NCBI GenBank assembly: GCA_963691815.1
Contig: OY829656.1
Location: 5,969,048-6,033,047 of the forward strand
DNA length: 64,000 bases
Reading direction: 5' to 3'
From: Echiichthys vipera
Taxonomy: Eukaryota; Chordata; Actinopteri; Perciformes; Trachinidae
The notes under the pieces are model-generated. The model had not been told where the DNA came from. It worked only from the letters and a program-made list of their open reading frames with translations, and did not search any database. Made by a program: the position numbers and the translations under genes. Below are positions 36,405 through 48,611 of this stretch, piece by piece (the stretch's first letter is position 1; each line of letters begins with the position of its first letter).

Positions 36405-37734
36405 TTGTCCCATTTTTAGCAACAGTATTTATCAATAGGCTTATATTTATACCCAAATAGACTATTTATCATGGTTTATTGGGAGAAACCAAGCATCTAT
36501 ATGTAAAATCAGACATTCAGCACCTACACAGCCAGAATGGAATAATCCATTGTTTCATAACCCCATTTTAAAAAAACAAGCAAATTGAAATTGTAATGCA
36601 GTCACGTGACCGAAACATGTACCACAGGACATCTCAGAGTGTAGTTTATCTGTGATTCACAATAGAAAAATGTAAAATGTAAAATGGCTGCATGCTGCAC
36701 GTTACAACCTCCTACTGACTTGACAGATTTAAAGGTTGAATATGGAGACTGAGCAGAACACAGCCATCTAGTGTCTATAGATCATAGTCGCAACAACAAA
36801 AAATAATTCCTGCAGTAGGGTTGCCAGGTTGGTCAGATCCGGCCCAGTAGCCTACAGGAGACCGGAGTCTGTTTGAGCCTGTTTGAATACCACCACCATA
36901 CGCACCATAAAAACATGTATTACAGAGGTGTTTGACTGACAGTTACTGTTAGCCGTTAGCGTTAGCCGTTCCAGCTAAGTAAAGATGAAAGTGATGTTAG
37001 TGATCAAGGAGAACCGTAGCCATTTGGGCGTGTGTTTGAATGGCGTTCCTCTCCTTTCTCTCAGTCCATGGAGTGAATGCTTGGCCTATATTGACTCTGG
37101 TTTTTGCCCGTCTCCGCTCACTCAGCTGCTGGGACAAATAACGCCCACTTCACTGAGGCTCCGAAGCAGCTTCAGGATTGGCAAACTCTATTTCACCCCG
37201 TGCCAGCCTACAGTAGATGCACCCAACAACAGACAACCCTGGCACCCAGCAACGCCCAACGCTATTGGCTACTATAACGGAAACACAACGGGACAGAAAG
37301 TCATTGTCAAACCCGTCAAATTAAAAAAAGAATTACTTCAGACTACATACATTTTTTTTAAAAATAAAGCTTTAAATAAAGATTCTACATGTTCAACCTT
37401 TAACTATGCAGTTATCAACACTTCCTGAGGACAGAGGTTATGATGGGTAGAAATGGTTCTGGGTTTATGTTTTTTTTTTTTTACATTTTAGTGTTCCAAG
37501 TATTGTTAAAAGGCCCTACGGCGTGGCAGAGAGAGATGTTGTGCAGTGCCGTCACCCCCTCTGCCTTTATAACCCTGTTTGTGTCAGAAATGCACACACA
37601 CAATCTCTCAAAGGTCTTTATGGCTGCTCTTGGCTTCATAGATCTTCATAGAAAGGGTAACATACATCACAGCATGAAGGCCGGTGTATTCTTTTATTGG
37701 TGTGTGTGTGTGCATGTGGGTGCGTGTGTGTGTG

Positions 37735-37766
<32 letters not shown>

Positions 37767-39179
37767 AAGGAGAGCTTTATGCTGGACAGACATAAAGAGA
37801 GTGGAAGAAACAGAGACATAAAAAATAATGAGGGGCGTGAGAACACAATTGCACCCAAGCTCCAACAAGCAGATGACCACAGGCTGTAACTCCTGCACCA
37901 TTTAGCCTTTTCTAGTTTTAAAGGGGGCTCATCTAGTATTTAAGAGGCAGACTCTGAAAACAATAAATGAAGGGTTTCTGTCATAAGTCATTCAGAGGCA
38001 GCTGGATCCCACAATCATGCTACGACTCCTGTTATAGATTAAAATATGATGATAAATGAGATCATAACTGTGCATTCTGGGTTTGTGCCAAAACATATTG
38101 TATATACAGTTATTGAAGGACATAATTTACATTATAGAATTAGGTGAACAGAAGAATGACACTAGCCCTTTTATGCTGTGTTAATTTCGCCAACAATAAT
38201 TAATGGCAAAATGTGTTTTACCTGACTAAGACGTGACAATGAAAAGACGGCGCCCCTATCAGTGTGAGTGTCTGTGGTTAGTTCACGTCTGTTATAACAG
38301 TTGGACAGTTGAGTGTGTTATCTAAAGTGCTAAAGTCAGTTGGATTGAAACAGGTGAATTGAAGATGTGTTTTTCACTAGATTATAAGATAAAAGATAAA
38401 ATCATAAGTGAAATCAGTTTGACTAAAACAACAATATTATTGGCTTCGTCTAGACTAGAATAACTAAAACGTTCGATTTAATCTGTTTTGAACCGTTTAG
38501 CTCTAAATTGTGACCCAAGTCGAGCAACTTAAGTCCCGCCCACCAGCTGACAGACAAACGTTCTCATTTTACAGCTCAACAGTGTAAAAAGTACATGTTT
38601 CTAAAAACACTTAACCCTTTAAGGTACTAGTCAAACCGTTTGGTGTAGTTGTGCAATCCCATAAAAATCCACTAGATGGCACTGTGTCTGTGAGCAGTAT
38701 GTCACACAGCGAATCATTTTGTTGAAATATCATTTCAGAGGAGTTGTTAAACACAATTATGTAATCGAATTCAACAAAACTAAGTCTTATAAGGGTCAAA
38801 TAATCTCTTCAAAACATGCTCTACCAAACAGTTGAGTTGTCATTTTATGGTAAAGGTAGAGAAGCTAGCTAATGTTGGTAAAATTAGCTTATGTTGTTAA
38901 AATTAGCTATTTACAATGAACAAAAGGGCTAGTGTTGTTAAAATTATTAATTTAATGTTATTCAATAACATATTTGATGAAAAATATTTTATCAAAATTA
39001 TTTTTTCCCCATTTCTGTTCATATTAAGAATAAATTTGAAGAATTAATACCAATTTTGGTGTTACTATTATTTAATCATTTAAAATTGTTTGCTGTTCAC
39101 CCATGATTTCCGGCACTCTGAATCAATCATGATGGTGAATGAGAAATCCTTCAGGGCTGGCTAGCCAATAGCCAGCCCT
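36405..39179. other. Mostly unrecognised (2.8 kb)
   Basis: About 36833-36870 (AGGGTTGCCAGGTTGGTCAG) matches the style of a common fish repeat end. A GTTAGCCGTTAGC repeat lies near 36950-36972. The 147-codon frame at 36985-37428 has no recognisable motif and looks like chance. A loose AAAATTAGCT..GTTGTT repeat is at about 38875-38945. Confidence 0.35.
37700..37767. repeat. Interrupted (TG)n microsatellite
   Basis: TG dinucleotides with CA, GG and TT interruptions. Confidence 0.95.
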
Positions 39180-39735
39180 GTGAATGCTGAACCATATATA
39201 CAGGTTTTGGAGCAACATATGCTGTCAAGTAGACAACGTCTTTTTCAGGGAAGGCCTGGCTTATTTCAGCAAAACAATGACAAACCACATTCTGCAAATA
39301 TTCCAACAGCATGGCTCTGTAGTAAAAGAGTCCAGGAGCTAAACTGAGCTCCTGCACTCCAGACTGGTCCCCAGTGAAAATGTTTGTTACATTATGAAAT
39401 GTAAAATACAATGAAGGAGACCCTGAACTGTTGAACAGCTGAAATCCTACATCAAGCAATAATGAGAAAACGTTCCGCTTTCAAATTTTTCAGCAGCTGG
39501 TCTCCTCAGTTCCCAAACGCTAACAGATTGTTTAAAAAAAAAAAAGAGGTGATGCAACAGAACTTAACTGTGACCCTGTCCTGACTGTTTTCAAAGGTGT
39601 TGCTGCCATCAAATTCTAAATGAGGATATCATTTTCAAAAACAAGTTTTTTTGTTTTGAAATGTTGTCTTTATGCTATTTTCAATCACATATGAGGTTTC
39701 AATGACTTGCAAACTTGACATTATGGTTGATATAT
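39180..39735 (+). pseudogene. Tc1/mariner-type transposase C-terminal remnant
   Basis: Plus-strand decayed 3' half of another Tc1/mariner family common in fish. Recognisable text: QQNNDKPHSA (normally QQDN.KPH, so the catalytic Asp is replaced by Asn), a damaged SPDLSPIEN block near 39355, a GDPELLNS-like segment followed by KSYIKQ-like codons, and FQQLVSS-like codons near 39490. The 3' tail ATCAAATTC.AAATGAG and TTTTCAATCACATATGAGGTTTCAATGACTTGCAAA (in two parts) matches the usual end of this family. The 5' half is missing. Confidence 0.65.
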
Positions 39736-40709
39736 ATGATCTCATTTCCACAATGGAAGAATCTTTTTGTGGTACAGAATGGGTGTTTTCGATTCTTTCC
39801 AAAAATAGAAACATTAGGATCCCCATGACAAGTTCACACAAAGAGTTGAAATCGATGTTGCAGTGTGTGAATTCATGTGATGAATACTAATATCTTTTCG
39901 ACATTTGGAAATGCCACACAGGTGTGTTTGCAATATATATGCTGTAGGTAATTGGGTTATTCATTTTATATGACATTGCACAGTTGAAGGAAAATCTTTG
40001 AGCTGGTCGGTGAGAAGAATGACATCACAAGGGTAAATAATTGAAGTATTTTGACAGAAGTCAGGTCCTGATAGCCCCATGTTGACAGCTAAAAGCTGCG
40101 AGGGACTGGAGGGGGGTTGGGGGGTAAGACCCAGGCACACTCGTGAAAAGGTTACAAGTGAGGTAACCACAGTAAACAGCTTCAGCAGCACATCTGAAGG
40201 TTAATCTTGGTGTATGAGCACTGTGTACACACAGTGGATGGATCACTGTGTGATAGACTTGTAAGTAATCTGATGCCATTCAGCCAATTTATGCTAACAG
40301 AAAATGACATTGGTGACAGGACCTCATTCACTGAGCTGGCCTGCTGACTGGTGAAGAGGCTCTGCTATTGATCCATGCTCACACATGCTGCCTGTTGTCA
40401 GAGCTTCAATTTCACTGAAAATTAGCTGGATGACACCTTGAAGATATTTCAAGCTCCAGAAATTGCTTTGGAGAGTGAGGGCTTCCAAGTGAGAGCTGTA
40501 GTCATGCCCTCCAAGGCTCTTCTCTGGATCAACAACACAGAAGTACATACACATTGGAATTCTGTATGGTATGCTAATATTGTAAAATGGACATGATAAT
40601 CACATTGTTTTACTTTTAGCCTAGATATTTTGCTCTCAAAAAAACTTGTTTCAGCAGCACAACATGTTCAAGTAAATCTCTCATTTTTTCCCCATACTGT
40701 GCCAAAATA
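39736..40709. other. No recognised feature
   Basis: No ORF with coding character, no repeat boundaries seen. Confidence 0.4.
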
Positions 40710-40712
40710 TTA

Positions 40713-41351
40713 AGGCCTTTCGACACTGGGGGCGTGACAAATAAAAGAAAGAAAAGGCGAAATACTCGCCTGTGTATATTTCGCATCAAAACCATGCAGC
40801 GATGCCAATTCGTAACAGTCAGAGCAAAGGTCTTTCAGGAAGCTGCTGAAGCGAAGGGAGAGTGAAAGGAAATGTGTTGTGAGTGGATGAGAGTGATCGG
40901 AGCAGGGGAGTTTATCATATTATATGTCATATCTTATACAGTATCTTTGTCATAACGGAGGAGTCTTTCTGCTGCTGAGTGAAGTGACGGAGTTTTGCTC
41001 CGGAGACTGCCGCTAGAGGACAAAATAAATGTCTCTCCTCCTGGGATTTCTGACCACAGTTAGGAAGCCAAAGCAGGAAAAGCTAACACTGAGTTACTGT
41101 TAGCCATTTTATTGAGTTTCCTTTCAGTAAAATTCTCTGAATTAATTTTAGTTCCCTATGGTAGACAACCTGATTTGTTGATGTATTTATTAACAGTGCA
41201 AAAGTTCAGACATATCCCCAAAAAATAACTTTTTCACCATGTAATATTTGCATTCTGTATGAAAGTGCTCATGAGAAAGACAACAGTTCGAGAAAATATT
41301 TTGATGTGCGAATTACGCACACAAAAAAATACCCCTGGTATGTAAAGGCCT
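40713..41351. mobile_element. TTA-flanked MITE with AGGCCTTT ends
   Basis: 639 bp, left AGGCCTTTCGACACTGGGGG, right reversed AGGCCTTTACATACCAGGGG, TTA on both sides (40710-40712, 41352-41354). A second inner match is GGCGAAATACTCGCC near 40757 against GTGCGAATTACGCAC near 41315. No coding content. Harbinger-type by target duplication. Confidence 0.75.
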
Positions 41352-41938
41352 TTAGCCTGGGCCCTGTAATTTTCAGTTTCCAAGGTTCAGAGCAATATGC
41401 CTCTGGACGCAACTGGTTAGCCATAAAAAAATGGGGTTTTATTTGATATAAATCTCATGAAGTTTAATGTGAAACTAGGTAAACATGGAGGAAGCAGTTT
41501 GCATTAACAGCAAATTACAATGGTCATGAAGGTCGCGTTGCAGTTGTGATAAATTTGAGGATAAAATAATAAACCATAAGATGAATATTTTTCGTCATAA
41601 AGCGGTGCTTCTATTACAGTTTTTTTCAATTACTAAAAACACTAAACCCTGTTGTCTGAACCAATTTCTCTGTTGCCTGAACCCACTGATTGAATCAATC
41701 ACTCTTTTGGCAAAACCATGGGCACTTTTCACCTGTTTAGACACAACTTCCCAACACATTTTCATTGTGATGCACCTGTGCTGCATAATGGTAAGCACAT
41801 GTGGCAAAAGTCAAACACAATTAAAGCACGGTTGTCACTACTTGAACACAACAACTCAAAATTGATCACACTTGTGGCTAATGATGTGAGGGAATATATA
41901 AAGTCAGTTCAGAGAGCACTGATTTGTGAGGCACTACA

Positions 41939-42171
41939 ATGGATAGAAATCTGAGAGGAAGAGTTTGTGTGAGAGGAGGTTGAGGTGGTCGAGGTGGTCA
42001 AGGTGGTCAGCGAAGACAAAGAACAGTAATATCTGATGAAATCAGAGCTACTTTGATTGACCATGTTCTTGTCCATGGTATGAGCACGAGGGAGGCCGGA
42101 CAAAGGGTACATCCAAACATCGGTAGATTCACAGTGTCCACCATAATCCGAAGATTTAGAGAAGAGAACAG
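41939..42171 (+). pseudogene. Tc1/mariner transposase exon 1: Gly/Arg-rich head and HTH
   Basis: ATG at 41939 reads MDRNLRGRVCVRGG, a TGA stop (probably a decayed CGA Arg), GGRGGQGGQRRQRTVIS, then DEIRATLIDHVLVHGMSTRE, AGQRVHPNIGRFTVSTII and RRFREENR. This is a basic tail followed by the helix-turn-helix that binds the terminal repeats. The exon ends AACAG before GTAATT at 42172, a good donor. The single stop disables it; otherwise the exon is well preserved. Confidence 0.78.
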
Positions 42172-42397
42172 GTAATTATCTTTTTTGACATTATAGTAAA
42201 GTATGTACATGTTGAGAGCAAATTACTGTATGACATATTACAGTATATACTGTACCACAGTATACTGTAAGTAAATATATGTTTCAGTACATCACTGTGC
42301 CAATGTACTGTAGTATTGTAATGGAGGGTTAGTCTAACTGTCTGTAGGCCCAGTATTCCATGTATATGTTTTGTAACTGCATGTTCCTTTTTTGTAG
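42172..42397 (+). other. Intron of the transposase
   Basis: GTAATT donor at 42172, pyrimidine-rich TTCCTTTTTTGTAG acceptor ending at 42397. Exon 2 resumes as IERLSHKGVRTGGTY, matching the REENRIERLP(H) continuity of this family. Exon 2 then leaves the normal sequence within about 20 codons, at a deletion. Confidence 0.65.
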
Positions 42398-42824
42398 AAT
42401 TGAAAGACTGTCACATAAGGGTGTGAGGACAGGTGGCACATATACACAAGTGGCAAATGCATACGATTTCTGTTTGTTTTGTACAAGTGCTGCGTGTAAA
42501 TGCACAAGATTTCTGTTTTTTGACTTTTTTTTGTTTTGCAACATGCATTCAGCTTCATGTCCTGAGCATTGTGTTTTCTATTTTTCTATGTAGTGTTTAG
42601 TGACTGCTCAGTAGTGTTTTTAATTTTGATTGACTTGGGGCTGGATTTGACAACAAAGTTCAGTTTTGGGAACAGATTGAACTGTTTTGAGGTGAAAGTT
42701 TGGTTTTGCAAGAAGAGTCTGAGGTTTTGTGAATGTAGCTTGGAAATTGGGGTTTGTGTTCACAGTTTAGAGAAAAGGAGAGAAGCTTTCAAGAAATGTG
42801 TCTTAGCAATCGAGAAAAACTGTA

Positions 42825-43363
42825 AAATGTATCAAAGCCGGCCTGCAAAGAGATATGACGAATCGCTAGTCTCTTAGAGTGTATACAAACTACTACCACT
42901 ATCTCTCTTCTGCGTCTATGATGAATTCCAGCTAATGCATTGCTGTTAAAAGACGCACAAATAAAAGACTTACTGTCTCCATTTCTCATTGTGAGACTTT
43001 CATGACACAAGAAGAGTCTGTGAGCTGGCCCACTTGGCTCGTGAGATATCGACGTTATTAAATTTGGGTTTTATTGTTGACAGTGGTTGTAGTTGGTTGG
43101 TTGAGCAGTGAGCAGTGTCACGTGTGAGTGAACAGAGTGATAAACTGATAGTGACACTGCCAGAGAGGTAGAAAACCAGATGAAAGATTGAGACAGAGAC
43201 AGAGCAGGACAGGGGGAGAACAGAGAGAAAAAGACAGAGACAAAAAGGTGCTTTCGGATGGGGGAGGATGACAGCGATCATAAGCCAGACCTCCTGAGCC
43301 ACATATTTTAGTTTGATCACATCTCCCTTTGGTTTTTAAGAGCCTGCAAGTGTAATGGACCTT
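42825..43363. other. No recognised feature
   Basis: Includes a GACAGAGAC-rich stretch at about 43180-43245. No coding signal. Confidence 0.4.
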
Positions 43364-44701
43364 CACTGGAGATCAGAATTAGTGAACAAACTATAAATAC
43401 TCGATGTTTCTTTTTTATTTAAAGAATATCCACTGTGGCTACACCACTGCTGTACTAGCATGTTTTTTTTTAAATAACCAAGGCACTTCAACAAAAACCT
43501 TTATTTTGTGAAAGAAAACAGTGAGCAAATTTAGAGAACAGTAATCATTGTGTCAGAAGAGAAGATTTCAACAATGTTTTCTTCTGTAGGATTCAAAAAT
43601 GAACAGGAAGTGTAGAGGCCACAGCTTTGAATGACTTCAGCACATCTGCACCCACAGGACATCACTAGTTTCTCACACTGCTCTGGTTTGATCTTGGTCC
43701 ATTCTTCTTCACTCTCTCCCACAGTTCAGTACCTGGAGTGGGTTTCTTATACATTACCTTGTTGGCAAGGATTTTCCAGAGATTCTCTATGGGGTTTAGA
43801 TCTGGACTCTGGTCTCACTATTTCATTGTTTCAGTATTCTTAGCTTCAAGACACTGATTTACCATGGAGGTTCACATAAACATTTGCATTCACCCTGACA
43901 TGTAGCTGTACAATTGGCCGTACTCCTGCTGCAGCAAACATCCCCAAACCCTGACACTTCCTCCTCCAAATTTACCTGACTTCTTTACACACTTTGGGTT
44001 CAGTCTTTCCCCAGTCCTACGCACAACATAAAGTTTCCAATCAGATCCAAATAAACTGAACGTCCTCTCATCACAGAAGTCACTCTGGACCAGTTCTCCT
44101 CTGTCCACACAACATGCTCCCCAGCAAAGGCAATTCTCGCCTTTTCATTTTTTGTGCTGATGAGAGGTTTGGTTACTGCAGAGTGGGCTTCAGTCCAAAA
44201 TGTAGAAAACGAGAACTGGCGAGCAACTCCAGCTGCAGTGTTGAACCGATTCCCCATTGAGAGTCTTCTCATAATCCTGTCCTCTCATGCACTTGTTTTA
44301 CGTAGACGACCAGCCTTTTTGAGGGACTGGATCTGTGTCCTTGTAAAGTTTCAATCGTCTTGAAATCATAGCACCCAACCTCTCTCTGATGGCTGAGAGG
44401 GTCATACCTTTGGCCTTCATCAGGACAACCTGCTGTCTCAGGGTTTCAGTCACCTTAGAGCAGCTGCCATCTTGCAAAGTAACCAGGAGAGCTGCAGATA
44501 AAAGTGTGTCCAAAAATGTAGCCAATCGTCACCAGGTGCAGATTAACACCAATACAGGTTTTTGTTGAAATGTCTTGGTTCTTTAAAAAACTTGCTGGTA
44601 CAACAGTGGATATTCCATCAAATTCTGAACAATTAAAAAAATAACAGTATTTCAGAATAAATTAAATGTTTATGATTTGTTCTCTAAGTTTGGTCTCCCT
44701 T
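43364..44701 (-). mobile_element. Tc1-like transposon, full-length but decayed
   Basis: 1.34 kb, left end CACTGGAGATCAGAATTAGT, right end reversed approximately AGGGAGACCAAACTTAGAGA. Same family as 3155-5138, but in the normal arrangement with one transposase on the minus strand. Flanks are no longer clean TA. Confidence 0.85.
43531..44525 (-). pseudogene. Tc1 transposase, all domains, frameshifted
   Basis: Minus strand, N to C: helix-turn-helix with ETLRQQVVLMKAKGMTLSAI (44440-44380) and a second helix leading to VKLYKDT-like sequence; the AHSAVTKPLISTKN and KARIAFAGEHVVWTEENW blocks (44180-44080); FGGGSVRVWG (about 43965); SPDLNPIENLW-like codons (about 43780-43820, partly worn); and EQCEKLVMSCGCRCAEVIQS (43690-43620). 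The enzyme would bind the terminal repeats and cut at TA with three acidic residues. Several frameshifts split it into four frames, and part of the DN..H-containing segment around 43850 is deleted. Confidence 0.85.
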
Positions 44702-45309
44702 ATACAATTCTCTATTCTTCTCTATCTGCCAGTGTTATAGATTGCCATTTAAACATACTTATTCTCGCAAATGGAAGTCTCAGTCACCGGTGACTCTATG
44801 TACACATTAATTTAGTTCTGTGCAGAGACTAATGAACAGAATAGCGCGTGCATGCCTTTCCATGCTAAGTTTGTTCTGTCAAACCCATCCATTTTCACTG
44901 TGATTATTTTTCTGTATGCATCCATGTAAACATTTGTTTCCCTTTTTCTTTTCCTGCTGTGCCTAGTAATCCTGTATAGACTAACTGTCCTGGATAGTTA
45001 ATGGATCTCTCTATACCAGTCATTTCAATACATCAGTTAAATATAAATGTGGCAATAGGTAAGTGTTTTGCTTTAAGTTATCATTATGAGGTTAATGATG
45101 ATGAAATTAATTGCACAATGACTAAAGAATAATGACTCCATCCATATTTGGATTGCTCCCCTATAGGATTTGTTTTCACTATGGAATTCCGTCAGCCACC
45201 AGGTACGAAAGGTACGCTTTACACCACAAAGGAAGAGGAAAGCACTTGAGTTGCGCCTGCACTTATGAAGGTAATACAATAATAACACAGAGGCTCGGTG
45301 GTCTCAAAC
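44702..45309. other. No recognised feature
   Basis: AT-rich, no element ends or coding signal. Confidence 0.4.
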
Positions 45310-46375
45310 AAAATGGCAAACTCTTTATTGTCTTGCACATTGTCAACAGTGGTAGCAGTAGGCATTGCCCTCCGACAGCCACCATGACTTCACCCATTGG
45401 TTTGTTGACTACTGTTTTGAAGCCTGGAGATTTGGCCATTGACATCTGGTATTTTGGAGCTAGAAGTGACCATATTTGGACAAGATGGTGGGGCTGGGAG
45501 GGATCAATACCACCACTTTCAATGGAGCTGCACTAAGCTAAAAGCTAAAGAGGGAAACTTTTACCGATTTTCAACCAGATGACGCAAATCCTCCAGTGGA
45601 CTTTTGCTGACGGGGAGCTAACCAGTGCTAATCCACATGCACTGCAGTGACACAGAGCCAGTTGAGAATTGTCAGTTTCCCTGATGTTACCAGCTAATGC
45701 TAGTGCTAGCTGATCAAGACATTTTAAGACACGTTACAATCAACTCTGAGGAATTGAAAACACACTGTGGGAGGGTGAAAGTCCTAAAACAATAACACTG
45801 ACAAAACCCAAAGAAAAGTTCATGGATATGTATTGCTAAGCCTCTATCCTGATTGACAGGTTGCCATGTAGTCCTGCCCTAAAGCATCCCCAGCTTTATC
45901 GTCTATTTGACTCTAAATGGAACCATAATTTACTAAATGAATGAATTCAACCTGTATTGAAGAAGACTTGAAACGATTGGGTAAATGTAAACTCACTAGT
46001 AACATGTTTATGGAGTTAATTAATCAAGTGAGAAACACTTTAACTCTGTTGAAACAAAACAGACAACAACGGCCAAACGTAAACAATTACGATCACCTCT
46101 TTTTTCAGTGAGACCCCTTTTCATTGATAGGAAAGAGGTAAAATGACAATAATGTTTTTTTTAAAATTCAGATCAGTTCAAACAACAGGGAACACAGGGC
46201 GTTGTATAAATACGAGGCTTAGACCGGATTGTCAAATTTTCAAAGGGTGTTACGTCAAGACTTAACAGCTGAATACAGTCAGACTCCAGTGGAGTCGCCC
46301 CTGCTGGACATTAGAAAGATTGCAGGTTTAAGGCACTTCTGCATTTGCTTCACTTTTCAGGCCTGGAAGCTACTG
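45310..46375. repeat. Copy of a widespread fish interspersed repeat
   Basis: Recognised by its ordered blocks: CACCATGACTTCACCCATTG, GTTTGTTGACTACTGTTTTG, GACAGGTTGCCATGTAGTCC, GCCCTAAAGCATCCCC, TGTATTGAAGAAGACTTGAA, CAGTGGAGTCGCCCCTGCTG and AGGCACTTCTGCATTTGCTT. About 46060-46250 appears to replace or interrupt the usual text. Short related pieces lie at 7660-7720 and 61600-61745. Class uncertain (SINE-like or MITE). Confidence 0.6.
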
Positions 46376-48603
46376 TATGTTGTATGTTTTACAGTCTATT
46401 GAAAGTACACATGGCTGTTTAAACTTACAGGTGAATTCTTTGACTTTGCGATTTTGGATGTAGCAAATGTTCGTAGCAAAAATTTCTATGGTCTGGGTGA
46501 ATACTCAATTCTGATAGGCTGGTGCATGTCCAATTGAAACTTAATATACTAAGTAGTTCCAGTGAAACTGTCTGTTCTGTTCAAATTAATGCACTTAAAA
46601 AAAAATCCCAAAATCCTGAATTTCTTATCTCCAGGACTGAGTTTAGTGAGAGTGTCTTGTCCTCTGAACACCGCAGGATGGAGACTGTAACACATCATCT
46701 GCAAGAAGTAAGTTTTCACTGCCCCTCTTTGTATCACAACGATCGTCTCACATCCCTTCACTGTTCAACTCCCTACTTCAAGCTGACGGCCGGATTATCA
46801 TTCTTCGCGAAAATCTTGACAGTGATTTGGGGGCAATGGTATGGCTGAATAGCTAGCTTGTCTTGTTGTTAAACAAAAATTAAAATGTTATATGTCAGTG
46901 TTAATCTTGCTAGCATAAAATTAATGTTAGCTTTCTAACTCCTAGCTGGAGTTCTATGAGCTGAATGGACTAGAAATATCTCCTTTGCCATGCTGCAGCT
47001 AAGGTTCATCCTATTTACTAGAGCAGGGAACAACATTTCCATTGCATATTAACCTTATGAGATGGGAATGATTGTTCCAGGTATTGATCAAACCTCTCAG
47101 GTGGTACCAGATTTATTGTTTGAAAAACAAAATAGATATTGATTGCAAAATGCATGAAGATATAAATTAAAGAAATATTTTATCCATTTTTATCCAGGTC
47201 TGTGTCATGTTAATGTAGGTGTGTTTAGATGAATAGTGTTTGGCCAACCACATAAGCCAAAATCCAACAGCTCTGTCCATGAATTCCTGATGCAGGACAG
47301 AAATGAATCCTTCCCCTTTGTATTGTGTTGTATGGTATCATATTTTTATTGTGTAGTACGAACATTAGGCCATTTGTAATAACCTGCCCCAGGGACGCAG
47401 GATGAAAATGAGCTCATTAGCTAACTCTGGCACTTCGAAGAAGATACTGAAATGTTGATTAATGTGCACTGTCCCTGTTAAATAACTATATCAATCTTAA
47501 TAGGTTGTTGAATAAGTTGAAAGTTAAGTCTAACTAACATGAGGAAAAAACTGAAGAAAGAAATAAAGAAAGCCACCCACATCATGGTCAAATTCTATTC
47601 TGATGTGTGGAAAAAAAGAGATCAAGATAAGAAGAATGAGGGAAAGAGCGCGTACAAGGAGCCTTGCCTCACCATTGTCATCCAAGCAGATGGAGATGAA
47701 TTGTTTCAACACAGAAGAGCAAAGGCTCCGTAACATTTCAAAGGAATTATGGTGTCAGGCTGACTGAAAAGTCCCAACCACGATGCCTTAGATCTTCTCT
47801 CCTCTGTTGCTTTACTTTCCATCATCCTTCCTGTCTTCCTTCAATCATTTTAACTCTTGTTCTCTTTTAGCCTGGTTTTCTCCCTTTCCCTGTCCTCCAT
47901 CTTTCTCTCTGGTTGGCGCTTTGCTAAGATGCTTCTTTGGTCACATGCTTTTATCCGTGGGAGAAGTGTGGCCAAGGGCAAAGGAGAAGAACCTCTTAGT
48001 CCAACACCTTCCTCATTTGTGTCTATGTCGCACACACACCAATCAAACTGACAGACAAGGAGTCCATCTGTCGCTCACATGCAGAAAACCACAGACACTC
48101 ACACGCTACTTCGACAGTGAGGTGCTATACAATTATTTGTCTCACTGAACAGCTTCCAGTCTAAGCTTAGACACCATAAAGATCCAAGTACATCTCGTGC
48201 CAAATGAGGCATCATTAAATGACATCTTGGTTGAGAATAATTATTGTGAAGCCCCAAGATTCCCTCTGAGAATGGTGCATCACAGATGTGGAAACACCTT
48301 ACTCTGTGATAAATCATCAGTGTGTGAAGTTGATATTGATTGATTGCTTTTAAATGCTGCAATTTACTTTGATCCATCCTCTTACCCACCATTATTATCA
48401 AATTGTCTACCTTTACATTTTCATATACAGATGGCTAATTCTTTTTAAATATGATCCATAAAGGGCTGGCCTTACAAAGATATACTTTGACCTTGGCTTA
48501 GATCTAACTGCTAGTCAGACTTTAGATAGACGTCTAAATTCATCCGAATAACACAGATCTTAGTCCAGAGTTAGCATGAGGGCAGGGTGACTAACCAAAA
48601 CTA
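46376..48603. other. Mostly unrecognised (2.2 kb)
   Basis: No domain in the frames at 46522, 47530 or 47807. About 48460-48600 (GCTTAGATCTAACTGCTAGT) together with 49815-49850 (AGACTGGTCTAACACTACAG) may be two halves of an older repeat split by the hAT element. Confidence 0.35.
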
Positions 48604-48611
48604 CTGTAAGA

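Larger units (their letters stand above)
41617..42822 (+). mobile_element. Tc1/mariner-type element with basic Gly/Arg N-terminus, catalytic core deleted
   Basis: 1206 bp with ends CAGTTTTTTTCAATTACTAA and (reversed) CAGTTTTTCTCGATTGCTAA, flanked by TA on both sides (41615-41616, 42823-42824). It holds the transposase first exon, a short intron and the start of exon 2, followed by AT-rich 3' sequence where the catalytic domain should be. Confidence 0.85.

Noticed and set aside
36985..37428. 147-codon ORF as a possible gene
   Set aside because: No domain, no splice or start context that stands out, and unremarkable composition.
37440..37889. 149-codon ORF as a possible gene
   Set aside because: It crosses a TG microsatellite and has no recognisable motif.
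47530..47736. Lys-rich ORF as a possible small protein
   Set aside because: Short, AAG/AAA-driven composition, open on both strands; no supporting signal.
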